From Pseudomicrostroma phylloplanum (lineage: Eukaryota > Basidiomycota > Exobasidiomycetes > Microstromatales), in assembly GCA_039545275.1 (NCBI GenBank), contig BCHS01000010.1, positions 1 to 64,000 on the forward strand: a stretch of DNA of 64,000 nucleotides, given 5' to 3'. Shown in pieces: positions 1 to 11,900 of this stretch (the first letter of the stretch is position 1; every line of letters starts with the position of its first letter). Both the position numbers and the translations under genes were made by a program. Under the pieces are notes generated by a model. That model had not been told where the DNA came from and made no database searches. It saw only the letters and a list, made by a program, of their open reading frames with translations.

Positions 1-175
1 CTCAATTCCACAGCAGCGCTGAACCCTATCAGCAGACAGGGACTTCACTTCCCTCAGCCTCAATCTCAATTCCACAGCAGCGCTGAACCCTACCAGCAGA
101 CAGGGACTTCACTTCCCTCAGCCTCAATCTCAATTCCACAGCAGCGCTGAACCCTATCAGCAGACAGGGACTTCA
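1..175. repeat. 64-base tandem repeat, three copies
   Basis: The unit beginning CTCAATTCCACAGCAGCG starts at 1, 65 and 129, giving an exact 64-base period with only one visible difference (TATCAG versus TACCAG). The third copy breaks off after CTTCA at 175, where a primer-binding-site-like sequence begins. The array may extend left of the window. Confidence 0.95.
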
Positions 176-1495
176 TTGGCGCCCGCTGTGAGCTCAGATG
201 GAATTTAGCGATCAAGACCAGGACCGGTGGATCCTGCAACGCCACAAGGCCCGGTCAACCATGCGACTTGCAACGTCGTGATGCGTTTGGAGAAACGTCT
301 TCGCTCCTTCCTTGCCAATGTGCAGAGGCTGCAGCATTTGCAATGTTTACGTTAAGCTCAAGATTTCGCGCTCCATCGAGTGACAGAGGCACACGTCGGG
401 AAGTGGCAGGCATTGTTACGACATCATCGAGACACTGAGTCTGGACAGAGCTCGACCATCCTGCATTGCAGTGTAGAGATTGTTGCTCTCGCGATCTGGT
501 TAGAACTGTCTTACACCGCTCTCGTCATGCAGCGGCCCGGTCACCCGCCGAGGAAGTCCTTGCACATACAAGTCCTGACTCCTTTTCTCAAGCTGACGAC
601 CGCAGGGCTACATTGAGTTGATGCAGACGACGCTTGGCTTCGTGAAATGTCAAAGCACCGTGGTACGAGTTGATATGACTCCCTCGCTCTGGTGGCCAAT
701 GAGGACGGAAGCAGAACGGTGCTCTATGACAGGCTCTCCCCTGGCGTCACAGCTATCCAGATACCGCATCGAAAGAGGGCTGGCTTGCCGGTCTCCCCGG
801 TGCACTCGTACTTCTTCTTCCGCCTTGAGACAATATTGGTATTCATCCTGGGCCGCACCAGAGTCGATCTAGTGCAGCAGTCTCATAGCTGACCAGCTAC
901 GTGGCTGTTTGGATTGACTTGTGGTGTTTTGATTTATGGTGTTTTGATTTATGCTCACCGCCTGCGTGACTCGGCAGGCTAGGCGCACAAGCCCTGGTTG
1001 GTCAATGCAAGAGAGAGTGCTGTGGCCGGAACGATGCCGTGTCAAGGATATTCAGGTTCACTCTACCTGGTACTACAGCCTCGCTGAAGCACCGCTCTGA
1101 AGCCATTTGTGAAATAGGATGGCACCGGGCCGCCTCTCAAATGCCCCCGGCGCTTTTTCGCAGCAGTCGGAGGGCACTACAAGACTTCATATCACGCGTA
1201 GGTGTACAAGACTGTGTCTTTGGCAGCCTAGCGAGCGAGCGATGCAGTCCCAAAAGGTATAGGCGCCCTCGACGATGAGCGTCAACAGGCGACGGCACCT
1301 TGCGTTCTGCGCGACACAATCGAGAGTCACCTCAGCTGCATGAAAGCTCGCTTGGCGCCCGGCGGAGCTCGGTGTCCGGCGCAGATGCAAGATCCCTCCA
1401 CCCGGTGTGCCGGGAAATGTCAACCTCCGCGCTTGCCGGTCTCTCCCATGCGCTTCACGTACCATTATCTCCATCCCGATAAGATCTCTCTCACC
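176..1495. mobile_element. Possible degenerate LTR-retroelement 5' end; no intact gene
   Basis: The repeat array ends in CA at 174-175 and is followed by T and then TGGCGCCCGCTGTGAG at 177-192. This is the layout of an LTR end, a short spacer and a tRNA primer-binding site opening with TGG. A short frame starts at 199 (MEFSDQDQDRW) and stops within 30 codons. I see no gag, protease, reverse transcriptase or integrase motif up to 1495, so if this is an element it is decayed or a solo remnant. Several short open frames here look like chance. The last part is presumably the promoter and leader of the glutathione S-transferase at 1496. Confidence 0.4.
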
Positions 1496-2732
1496 ATGGC
1501 ACCACTGATCGTAGTAAGTCGTGAGCTCAGGACTGGCGATTCTTGCGCTTCCGTGCACTGACCCAGTCCCTCTTGCATCGCAGCACCACCTCAACAACTC
1601 GCGATCCCAGCGCATCCTCTGGCTCCTCGAGGAGCTCAACGTCACCTATGAGATCAAGCACTACAAACGTGGAGCCGACAAGCGAGCCCCAAAGTCTTTG
1701 CGAGAGGTACACCCTCTCGGGAAGAGCCCGTTGATCACTACCGAAGAGGGCAGGGTCATTGCCGAGAGTGGCACAATCTGTGGTGAGTGAGACACAAGCG
1801 GAAGGAGAGGACGAGCGAGCCGTCCTCTCACTCTCTTCCCTTGCCCTGTACTAGAATACATCATCAAGCGATATGCTCCTTCGCCAGAAGCCTACCGCTC
1901 CTCACTGAAGGAGGGATGGATCGATGACTCCTACTGGTCTCAGTTCGCCGAGGCTTCGTTTATGCCGGCAGCAGTCATGAAGATAGTCTTTACTATCGTC
2001 CCTACACAGGCGCCCTTCTTGGTCCGTCCATTGGTTTCTGCCATTTGTAATGGTGTAGTCACGGGATTCGTTGACCCGGGTGAGTGCGCGGGAGGAAACA
2101 CGATAAGCTCGAGGCCGAATTGCATGCAGTGCCTTGCGATTGCTAATGGCTGTCACTCCTTTACCCACTCCTTCACCCCTGGAAGAACTCACTAAGCTCT
2201 TGGGCTTCGCATCGGCTGAATTGAAGGCAAAAGGTGGGCAGTGGTTCGCAGGGGGAGACGCAGATGGTAATCCGGTGAGCATGAGCACGTTGGGCCCCCT
2301 TATTGCGTCAAGATGCCTTGCTGATCGCTTGCTACGTTTTCCCTCGTCAATTACCTGGCTGCTCTCAAGACTCTGTGAGTGGAGACATCAGGCTAGGTGC
2401 ATCGAGGACGGTACAGTTTGCTCACCTCTCTCTGCTTCCTTGGTTCGCAGGGCCGATTTCCAGATGCTGTTCCCCATAGAGGCAGCCGTGTACGGTGGCC
2501 GCATGCCTGCCTCGTTCAACTTCGAAGGGGAAGGGCGGGTTGTCAAGGAATGGATCGAAAAGGTACATGCGAGGTGAGTTGAGATGTTGGGCTAGCAGAC
2601 AACTGGCTATTGCGAGAGGTCACTGCGCTTCCGGAACACCCGCTGATCCGGCAACGCCTGGCTCTCTTCCAAATTCTCAGACCTGCATACAAACGAGCGC
2701 TCGAGAAGGGAGGACCCTACGACTACGCTTGA
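1496..2732 (+). CDS. Glutathione S-transferase (GTT1/Gst-like), seven exons
   Basis: Predicted cytosolic glutathione conjugation enzyme of 236 residues. Exons: 1496-1513, 1584-1782, 1855-2079, 2186-2274, 2370-2374, 2451-2573, 2681-2732; they sum to 711 bases and close in frame. The N-terminal thioredoxin-fold half carries NNSRSQRILWLLEEL and HPLGKSPLI, both typical of fungal GSTs. The C-terminal helical half carries the ADFQMLFPIEAA and RPAYKRALEKGGPY stretches. Exon 5 is only ACTCT; it is needed because phases of exons 4 and 6 do not match directly, and it restores TLADFQ where the family has a similar sequence. The start follows CACC and the first exon is 18 bases. Substrate class cannot be told. 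The next gene is convergent and ends about 190 bases downstream. Confidence 0.9.
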
Positions 2733-2922
2733 CAGGCAGGGAAGGAGATGAACCTTTCGGATCGGATGGGTGTGGAGAAGTCTCAGGCAACGTAGGACGC
2801 CGAGCGCCTTCTCGGTCCGCTTTGCTTATCCCAACGTCGGCGAAGGAAGAAATCCCACGGGGCACGATCGAAGTGTACTTGAGCAAATGCATTATACATA
2901 TGATTCGGACGACGTCGCCTCG

Positions 2923-4803
2923 CTACTCTCCTTTCTGCCCTTCCTTTTCTCTCCTTTCCTTCTCCTTGCCCTTTTCGAACCTTCTCCTCTCCACCCACAT
3001 GCAGAACGGCAGGAAGACGAGGTTGACTCCTGACCATGCAAAGAGCACACCAAAGTATTGGCCCAGGAAGTGATTGGGCAGAATGCCGTAGAGAATAATC
3101 TTGGTGGCCTGCACGTTCTGGTAGAATGGGAATGCATAGCCCCAGCGGTAGAATGGCTGCATGATGTCTATCGGTAGGAATGATGAGGTGAGATTGGTGA
3201 TGATCCTATTCGCAGAGGAAAGGGGGCGAGGTTGCAAGCAAAACGTTAGTCAAAGCCCATTCATTGTGCTCCACGTCTTCAAACTCACCAGAAGATCAAA
3301 AAGAAGGGGAAGAACTTGATGGTCACCAAGGAAATCATAGACTCCATAGCGAGCCCAAGAGCACTGAGGGAGTGGCACCAAGCACGGAGCGGTGAGAGGG
3401 GCGAGTCGACGTCAGTGTCGGGTTTTGGTGGACCGCAGGGAAAGGGATACTCACAACAAAGTGACAAAGTTGAGCGCCCAGAAGACGACGAATCCAGCTC
3501 GACCTACGTGGTCGTAGAGAGGCTCCTGGAAGGCTGCGTTGAGGCATGTGTACCACAACGATAGGAAGAAGTACATCACAGTCACAGCGAGCAGTCTCAT
3601 CCTGATGAGAGACAAAAGCTTCAGTCGATTATTTAGCCCAGAGAACATCCGTCCAAAGAAGGTCACCAGCGCAAAGTGGAACGTGAAGATCGTCTGTGGA
3701 GGGGGTAAAGGAATGCAAGTGAGCGGGAGCTTACGATGCACTCAGACTCTCTTGTCCTCGTGTACTCACCACGTAGATGAGTCCAGCCTCCATGGGTGCG
3801 GCACTGGCCCACGCAGTAATGGGACTGACGTCGTACTGGAAGAAACTGAAAGCCGTACCCAGGGCAGATGGCGCTAGCTCGGCGGTTGTCAGCGCCGCTG
3901 CGTTGGTGTTGCCACATAAGAATTGGGCAGTGGCAGCTTGCGAAGCAGCGTAGACGCCGTCGTGAACATTCTCAGAGAGCAGCGAAGACAGGAAGAGCAA
4001 GACCACCTGGTAAAAGCGAGCCCCGGCAAAGTAGATACCCACCGAGCCGGTCGGGTCATAGGTGGTGACGCCATTTTGTACGGCGTCCGTCCAGGCAGTG
4101 GTAGCGTTGCCGAAGATTACGACTGCTCCCCACGGACCGGAGTGTCTCACAGCCTCCATGACCTGCTCGTATCCGCCAGGGTATTTCGTGGTGGGGTCAA
4201 CGATTTCGTACGTCAGGTGAGGCCCAGACGCCGCTGTGATGGAAGCCAGGATGGCCGAGACTCGCGGACCGACGAGTGCTGAAGATCCTGAGGCGATTGA
4301 GTCAAAGTCGACTACATCGATGTGCAGACGAGGGAAGTAATACTCTTGAAGGAGCGTCGATCCCCAAAAGATTGGCAAGACACACCTAGAGGACGCGGAG
4401 ACACAAAGGCGCTCGGATGAGAGACTGCGTTGCTTTGCGACCTCCAGCAAATGCGTGCTACTCACCACAGGATGATCGTTGTCAGTCCGAAAAAGAACAG
4501 GAGCGGCTTCAGGAAAGCTTTCCGCTCGGATGCAATCTCCTTGTCGAAGATGGAAAAGAATCGTTGCTCCTCGGGAATGATGGGAAAGTCGTCTCTGGCG
4601 TCGTTGTCTGCATGGTTGGGAGATGAAGTCTCTTGCTTGCTTGCGTACTCTGTAGACTTCTGCGGCCCGCCATCTTGGCTCAAGGGAGCTGCTGCACCGA
4701 CATTCGAATGGTCTCGCTGCACCTCGGCGTGCACGGGGGCAGTATTGTGGTCACTGTCCGTCGAAGCATGGGAGGGGGAAGACGTGGTGGCGGCACTAGC
4801 CAT
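2923..4803 (-). CDS. SNG1/DUF3533 family multipass membrane protein (copy A)
   Basis: Homologue of yeast Sng1, the nitrosoguanidine-resistance membrane protein family (DUF3533); molecular activity is unknown. The model has five exons: 4803-4466, 4385-3770, 3693-3455, 3363-3289, 3205-2923, giving 516 residues. A low-complexity cytosolic N-terminus is followed by a first membrane segment near residues 98-125 (KPLLFFFGLTTIILW). A long non-cytosolic domain follows (residues about 130-315, with FGNATTAW), then a hydrophobic block of several helices from residue 319 (LVTFFGRMF, VMYFFLSLWYTCLNAAF, FPFFLIFW). The family end motif PFYRWGYAFPFYQNV and a Lys/Glu-rich tail close the protein. It is transcribed away from a second family member at 5207, so the two probably share regulation. 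Confidence 0.88.
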
Positions 4804-5206
4804 GGCGAAGGAGTATAGGGTGCGACTGTAGATACGAGTATTGCAAGGCGTGCCTACAAGGTCAACAGTGTAGTGTGGAGACGAGAAAGAATGTCTTTGA
4901 GCTCTCACCTCACCCTCACCCCCCAGCAGTGGTCGTGAAGCCGGCGTCGGGGAAATTACGGCCGAAGTCCCATTCCGGCGATTTGGTAAAATTTCCCCAG
5001 GCAGGGTCCAAATGCCGCCACGGATGACGTCGGCGAGCGACTGTCCCGTGCCGGCCGGCGTAAGGAGAGCGGCGGGACAACGGACTTAGTCTCTACTCAC
5101 CCGAATTCTCCATGGCTAGCATGACCTCTCCATCAACCACCTACCTCACGCTCCTTCTGCCCTCGACGATAACAACCTCGAGTCGCTTCACATCAGGCTC
5201 GTCATC
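4804..5206. promoter_or_regulatory. Shared divergent promoter of the two SNG1-like genes
   Basis: 403 bases separate the two start codons. The region is GC-rich around 5040-5080 and has an out-of-frame ATG at 5112 that opens a short frame ending at 5249, overlapping the downstream start. No coding sequence or recognised binding site was identified. Confidence 0.6.
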
Positions 5207-6982
5207 ATGGCTAGCTCACAGTACTTGTCGTACTCAGACCCAGCATTAGCACAGGCCCGCAAAGTCCACCTCAAATTCTTCTGCATCGCCTTTGCAGCCA
5301 TTACCGTCCTGTCCCTGGGTCTCAATGCGGTCTATTGGGGCTCCTACTTCCGACAGGAAGAAAACGCCTACCGACTGACAGTCCGTCTGATCGATCTCGA
5401 CAGTCAGGCGTATGGCAACGGAGGTGGTGCCGTTCTGGGACCTGCTGTGATACAGGCGAGCCAGCAGGACATCGCAGCCAAGCCGCATTTTCATCTCGGA
5501 TGGCAGATTGAGGAGAACCTTGAAAGATTCAGCCTGGCAGCAACCGGCGCTCCTGCCAATGTCAGCACAAGGGGCATTGATCCCGATCAATATGCCCGAG
5601 ACCTCGTCAACAATCAAGAGTGAGTAGTGGTCACAGCCTTACTGACCTCACGCCGCTCTAGGCGGCAGCGAGGGCAGATGTGATCCGAGGCACTCTTGCT
5701 AACTGTCCGCCGCATCCGACTGTCTCTAACAGCGTGTTTGGTGTCGTTCTGATCCGTGCCAACGCAACCTCCGCGGCAATTGCGGCCTACGAGCAAGGCC
5801 TGATAGACTATGAGCCTCAAGGCGCAATTGCCTTCTATTACGAACAGGCGCGGAACTTCTACACCGAGGAGTAAGTGCCATTCTGGCGTCAAAATACTAG
5901 AGGACCTTGCATGAGATCATCGCTGACCTACCATTGTATCATCATCGCACAGCCAATACGTCTCCTTCTATACGACCCGCCTTCTTTCTGCGGCGATAGG
6001 CCAAGCTACTCAGCAGCTCACAGCGCGAACTCTCGGCACGGCCGCCGCAGCTGCAGGGGGCTTTGACTTCACCGGCCTCTGTCCCAATGGTGGAGCTACG
6101 GTGCCTGCGCTGGGAGCAGCGACGACGACCTCGGCTATCCCTATCAACTCGCCCTTTTGGTACTCGACCTACAACTTGCACCCCTTTGACCAATTCGCAG
6201 CTACTGCGTGCACTACCGCTGGCGCCATCTATCTGATCATTTTCACCTTCTTCAGTGAGTAGGCGCCGTGCAAGACCTTTTCTCATGGAAGGCTACGTAT
6301 GAGGGCGGAGGGCATCTGACTGACATTTGCCGATTCTGCCCCTTCTCATTCCTCCCTTCCAGTTGGCCTGTTCTTTAAGAATACCTTCGATGGGCTGCAT
6401 CCGAAACTCACTGTTGCTTCCGAGATCCTGATGAGAATCGGGGTGCCCATGGCTGGTTATTTCTGGATTTCGTTGATGTACAGCCTGGTGTCCTTGGCAT
6501 TCAAGGTGACCTTCAACCGCTACTATGGACGTGTCGGCTTCTTCATCTACTGGATGCTCAATTGGGTCACACAGATGGGTCTGGGATACACCATGGAGTT
6601 CGTCCTCCTGGCCTTTGGGCCTCTCATCTTCCCCTTCTTTCTTTTGGTATGGGTTATATTTAATGTGTCTCCGGTCTTTCTTGACTTGGCGGATATAGAC
6701 CACTTCTGGTCATATGGCTTTGTCCTTCCGGTCTGGAACAACGTCGATGCTTCCAAGTCCCTCATCTTTGGGACAAAGAACCACTTGGGCCAGAACTTCG
6801 GGGTATGTCTAGGCTGGATGGCCTTCTCGATGGTGGGAATCATGGTCATCACTACTCGCCGAAAGGGCAAGGCGATGAACGAGGCAAGCCGCGAACGTAG
6901 AGAGGTCATCAACCGAGTGCGGCAAGGGCAGTTGGAGAAGTCAGGGCCGGCCGGCGGGAAGGACGGTAGAGGTGCCGTCTAG
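5207..6982 (+). CDS. SNG1/DUF3533 family multipass membrane protein (copy B)
   Basis: Second DUF3533/Sng1-type protein, 510 residues, divergent from copy A. Exons: 5207-5619, 5673-5870, 5953-6254, 6363-6982. The first membrane segment is at residues about 24-45 (FCIAFAAITVLSLGLNAVYW). A non-cytosolic domain follows (VVLIRANATSAA, and LCPNGGATVP region). The last 200 residues hold the helices (AGYFWISLMYSLVSLAF, GFFIYWMLNWV, FPFFLLVWVIF) and the family signature HFWSYGFVLPVWNNVDA. The N-terminus is much shorter than in copy A. The first intron is the weak point: the obvious TAG acceptor at 5661 puts the next exon out of frame, and only the poorer AG at 5672 keeps it open. A local indel is the alternative explanation. 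Confidence 0.85.
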
Positions 6983-7547
6983 ACTGGGTGCAGGACTGGC
7001 AGACCAAGCGACAGCTGTGGTCCCTGAGCGTTCCCACCCCTCTGGCCAGCCTCCCATCTCTATTACCCTGTCTCCTTATATGTATACTACCTCTAGCATC
7101 TGAGCATCCGCACTACATTCACTATCTGCCGAAGCTTGCCGTCTCCCTTCTCCCTGGGCAACCAGATCGTCTGTACCAATGATGCTGCCTCTTTCCGCTC
7201 CGCGTCCCTGCAGGCGAGCGGAGCTTGGAGTGTCCCAGGCCGAGATTAGAATGGGAGGCAGCCTGCATCAAGGAAAGGGACGAGGTGGGTTCGTGGTTAG
7301 CATGTGATTGGCACCTCGTATCTCCAGACCCACCTTGTTGCCGCCGTCGGCTACACTCCTCATCTGATAGGATCTACTCGACGCTCGATCATCCTCACAA
7401 GCACGGGAGAGACGTATAGTGATATCAAGCAGTAGCAAATACCCTCTCGCACAGGCGCCCAAATACTACCATCAGCTGCGACAGAAGACAGAGCAGGGTC
7501 CCTCGGACGCTGACCACTCCCTCAACGCAGAGCTGCTCTCAAGCATC
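6983..7547. other. Intergenic region, no gene seen
   Basis: 565 bases between two same-strand genes. Pyrimidine-rich sequence follows the SNG1-like stop, and the leader of the roadblock gene occupies the right end. No conserved frame or RNA gene was recognised. Confidence 0.6.
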
Positions 7548-8557
7548 ATGGTGAGTGCTTGACGCCGTAGGCATGACGAGGCAGTGAGGGTAGTAATTCG
7601 GCCATCTGACCTTGTGTCGCTCTGCCCCCAATGACGTTGTGTCTCCTCGACTCAGGCGACCACAAAGCACGCCCACATGGATGAGTCCGCAATCCTGGAC
7701 AAACCCCACGACCTCTCCACCTCGCCTCCACCTCGAGGATCCCCAATGCCTCCAGCAGCCTCTCTGGGATCCGTCTCCGCCGAGTCCTCTTTCGATGCTC
7801 CTCATTTGCCCCCCAGTGCTACTACGTCCACTTCGATGAACCCCTCCTCCTCCTCCTCCTTCTCTTCCTCCAACCAGGTGACAGCTCCGCCTCCAGAAGT
7901 GGAAGCGACTCTCTCCAAGCTCACAGCACACAAGAATGTGACGGGCTGTCTGGTCCTAACACGGCCCGATGCATTGATCATCCGCGCTGGAGGCAGAGAC
8001 TTTGAGCCCAGTGGTCCTGGTGCTCACGAGAGGAGCGAGAGGCTTAGGCGGGTGGTTCGAATGGTCAAGGCCGCCGTCGAGGGCTTGGGTGCGAGTGTTG
8101 GAGACGTGGACGAAGGCGTGAGTATAAAATAAGCTTCACTCGTGTGCAACATGACACAGGAATTGACAGGCTGACAATCTCTCCCTTGACCCTCACTGCT
8201 TCCGTGCCTCTCGTCCAGGATGAATTGAGCTTCCTCAGGATCAGAACCAAGCAGTACGAGATGATGATATCTCCAAGTGAGTCCAGACTAGGCTGCTCCG
8301 TTGTTGTACGCAGCCGAAACAGCTTCACGAGTTTGTGTTCTCACCATCTGCCCCTCTTCGTATCCGCTGTCTACTATAGGCGAGAAGTATCTCCTGGTGG
8401 TACTACAGGATCCGACGATCACACCGTGAGCCAGACGCTGCTCCTCCTATTTGCTTGTCAAAGGACGGGGTTGTGCGAAGCCATGGGCTCCGTTGCCGGC
8501 GAGGCGGTACAGGAGTGGAAGATACCCAGCGAGGAGCAGCTGAAGATCGCATTGTAG
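7548..8557 (+). CDS. Roadblock/LC7-type dynein light chain
   Basis: Likely dynein light chain of the roadblock (DYNLRB) class, a dimeric subunit that binds the dynein intermediate chain. Exons: 7548-7550 (the ATG alone), 7656-8117, 8219-8276, 8380-8425, 8464-8557; 220 residues, closing in frame. The roadblock fold starts near residue 82 (EVEATLSKLTAHKNVTGCLVL) and continues through DELSFLRIRTKQYEMMISP and KYLLVVLQDPTIT, which match the family's central strands. Unlike animal members of about 96 residues, it has about 80 disordered N-terminal residues rich in Ser and Pro and a short C-terminal extension. An in-frame ATG at 7677 would give an unspliced start, so the ATG-only exon is an inference from the good GTGAGT and CAG signals. 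Confidence 0.85.
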
Positions 8558-8804
8558 CTCGCATACCACAAGATCTGCAGCCAGACTGATACCATTGCTT
8601 CTTTGAAGTGACTCAATGTCCCTCGGAACCTGTTTTGATGCTCTGTGCTTACCATCTGTCTATATACATTGACGCTCTGTCGAGATTGGCGCTGCCGCCT
8701 TGCCCTGTACGCAGACGGAAGGCGGGAGTGCACGCGTCGCGCCCCCGCGAGAGACAAATTGGCCGGGCAGCGTGCAGAGAAGCGGCGTGTCAGCCAGGCT
8801 CCTC

Positions 8805-8841
8805 TGACCAACACCATCACCACCACCATCACCATCACCTT
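8805..8841 (+). promoter_or_regulatory. CACCATC-rich leader element
   Basis: A run built from CAC and CAT triplets lies about 90 bases before the POL3 start. Similar runs precede several other genes in this window (around 18070, 20532, 43398, 49514 and 62803). Function is inferred only from recurrence. Confidence 0.4.
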
Positions 8842-8928
8842 CCGTCTGCGGCCTCCTTCTCCTCCTCCTCCTCCTCCTCCGCCGTTGCATCCCTAAACAC
8901 CGTCGCCTTTACCACTGCTCGTACCAAG

Positions 8929-11900
8929 ATGGCGCCGTCCATTGACGTCGCGCCATCGTTTAGCTCGTCCGACTTCCACCCCCTACCGAAGACGATGACT
9001 ACGCCCATGAGGAAGCGTAAAGTCCCAGGGCACGACGAGGCGCCCCCTTCCTCCTTTGCCGACACCCTCAAGAAGCTCAAAGAGGAGGCTGATGCCGTGG
9101 CGGGAGCAGTCGTCGACGAGGAGAGCAAGTGGCCACGACCAGTCTTGGAACCCATCATTCCCGAGGAAGATGAGATCACCTTCCAGCAGATTGATTGCGA
9201 AGAACACCAATTCCCTGGTTCAGCGCCGACCGTTCGCATCTACGGTGTTACAAAGGAAGGACACTCTGTCCTAGTACACGTCAACTCTTTCCTGCCGTAC
9301 TTTTTCATCGCTGCCCCTCGCGGCTTTCGCCCGGCCGACTGTACCGACTTCACTAACCACCTCAACTCCCTCTTTGGCTCCTCCTCTGCCAATGCCGCGA
9401 GGGCGGTGGAGGCTACGGAGATGGTGGCTCGCAAGTCACTCATGGAGTACAGAGGCGATGAGGACGTCGCCTTTGTCAAAATTACCTGTGGCGAGATTAG
9501 GGCACTGCAGAGGATCAGGGGATCCATGGAGCGAGGCGAGGTCTCCTTTCGAGACATGATGAGCGCAGGCGACAGCGTCTTGACCTACGAGAACATTGCC
9601 TACACTCTGCGGTTTATGATCGATCACAAGATTGTTGGCATGAACTGGCTCACACTCAAGGCAAACCAGTATCGTCTTCGCGAAGACTCGCGCAAGCTCT
9701 CTCTCTGCCAAATCGAGGCAGATTGCCCAGCCGAGGCCATCATCTCCCACGCGCCTGAAGGCGAGTGGTCAGATGTAGCTCCTCTGCGGATCTTGTCATT
9801 TGACATCGAGTGTGCCGGGAGAAAGGGCATCTTCCCGGATGCCACGATGGATCCGGTCATTCAAATCGGATGCATGGTGACCAGACAAGGTGAATCAACG
9901 CCTTTTGTCAGGACCATCTTCACACTCAACACCTGTGCGACGATCGTTGGTTCCCACGTGCAGTCCTTTGACTCGGAAGTCAAGATGCTAGAGTCCTGGG
10001 CAGACTTTGTTCGGACTGTCGACCCAGACGTCGTCGTGGGATACAACATTGCCAACTTCGATTTCCCTTACCTCCTCGACAGAGCAAAGACGCTCAAGAG
10101 TGCCAAGTTCCCCTATCTGGGTAGAGAAAGAGGCACTCGAACGGAAGCCAAAGACACCCACTTTTCTTCCAAGGCTTATGGTACCCGTGACTCCAAGAAT
10201 ACCGAATTGCAGGGACGACTGCAGCTCGATATGCTGCAAGTGATGCAGCGTGATCACAAGCTGCGAAGTTATTCCCTCAATAGTGTCTCTTTCGAATTCC
10301 TTGGCGAGCAAAAGGAAGATGTGCATCACTCTCTCATCACTGAACTACAGAACGGTGGTCCCGAGTCGAGGAGAAGGTTGGCAGTATACTGTCTGAAAGA
10401 CGCCTACCTTCCCCAACGCCTAATGGACAAGCTAATGTGCTTCATCAACTATGTAGAAATGGCTAGGGTCACGGGCGTACCCTTCAACTATCTACTTTCG
10501 CGCGGGCAGCAGATCAAAGTCATTTCTCAGCTCTTCCGCAAGGCGATGGAGGATGGATATTTAGTACCCTCGATGAAGAGCGAAGGCTCAGATGAGGCTT
10601 ACGAAGGAGCTACGGTCTTGGAGCCTCAGGCCGGCTACTACGACAAGCCTGTTGCCACGCTGGATTTCGCCTCTCTGTACCCTTCAATCATGATGGCTCA
10701 CAACCTCTGCTACACCACTCTACTGCAAAAGACGACTATCGATAGGCTTCAGCTCAAGAAGGACGTGGACTACGTCCTCACGCCTAATAACAACTACTTT
10801 GTCAAGTCTGAGAAGCGCAAAGGTTTGCTGCCGACCGTTCTTGAGGATCTGCTGAGCGCCCGTAAAAGAGCCAAGGCCGATCTGAAGAAGGAGACGGATC
10901 CCTTCAGGAGGGCTGTCCTCGATGGTCGTCAATTGGCTCTAAAGATCTCAGCGAACTCCGTATATGGTTTCACTGGAGCTACCATCGGCAAATTGCCCTG
11001 TCTAGAGATCTCAATGTCAGTCACAGCCTACGGTCGCCAGATGATCGAGTCGACAAAGGCCCACGTCGAAGCGCGCTACACCATCGCCAACGGATACGAG
11101 CACGATGCCGAGGTCATCTACGGAGACACTGACTCAGTGATGGTCAAATTTGGTGTGAGCGACTTGAAGAGGTGTATGGACCTCGGCGCCGAGGCCGCTG
11201 CAGAGGTCAGCAAGACCTTCATCAAGCCAATCAAGCTTGAGTTCGAGAAGGTCTACTACCCCTACCTCCTCATCAGCAAAAAGCGATACGCTGGTCTGTA
11301 TTGGACGAGGCCTGAACGCTATGACAAGATGGACACAAAGGGTATCGAGACTGTCCGACGAGACAACTGCCGTCTGGTGCAGAGCGTCATCGACACGAGT
11401 CTTCGAAAGATGCTCATCGATCGAGACGTAGTGGGTGCGGAAGAGTACGTCAAGCGGGTGATCCAGGATCTGCTGCAGAACAAGGTGGACATGTCACAGC
11501 TCGTCATCACGAAGGCACTCTCAAAGGCTGACTATGCGGGCAAGCAGGCGCACGTCGAGTTGGCAGAGAGGATGCGAAAGAGAGATGCCGGTAGTGCCCC
11601 AGCGCTAGGTGACCGAGTCGCCTATGTTATCATCAAGGGTGCCAAAGGAGCTGCCGCATACGAAAAGTCCGAGGACCCCCTGTTTGTCTTGGAGAACAAC
11701 ATTCCAATCGACACACGATACTACCTGGAGAACCAGTTGAGTAAGCCGCTGATGAGGATCTTTGAGCCGATCATGGGATCTCGCTCCAGCTCGTTGCTCA
11801 ACGGTGACCACACTCGATCCGTTGTTCAGGCCTCGTCATCGGTCGGCTCGCTGATGAAGTTTGCAGTCAAGACAGCGCAATGTCTAGGCTGCCGTACACC

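Noticed and set aside
8046..8062. GGTTCGAAT resembling a tRNA B box
   Set aside because: It lies inside the roadblock domain coding sequence and no tRNA arms or A box surround it.
8608..8928. In-frame extension of POL3 upstream of 8929
   Set aside because: It encodes His and Ser runs from the CACCATC and TCC repeats, unlike any polymerase delta N-terminus.
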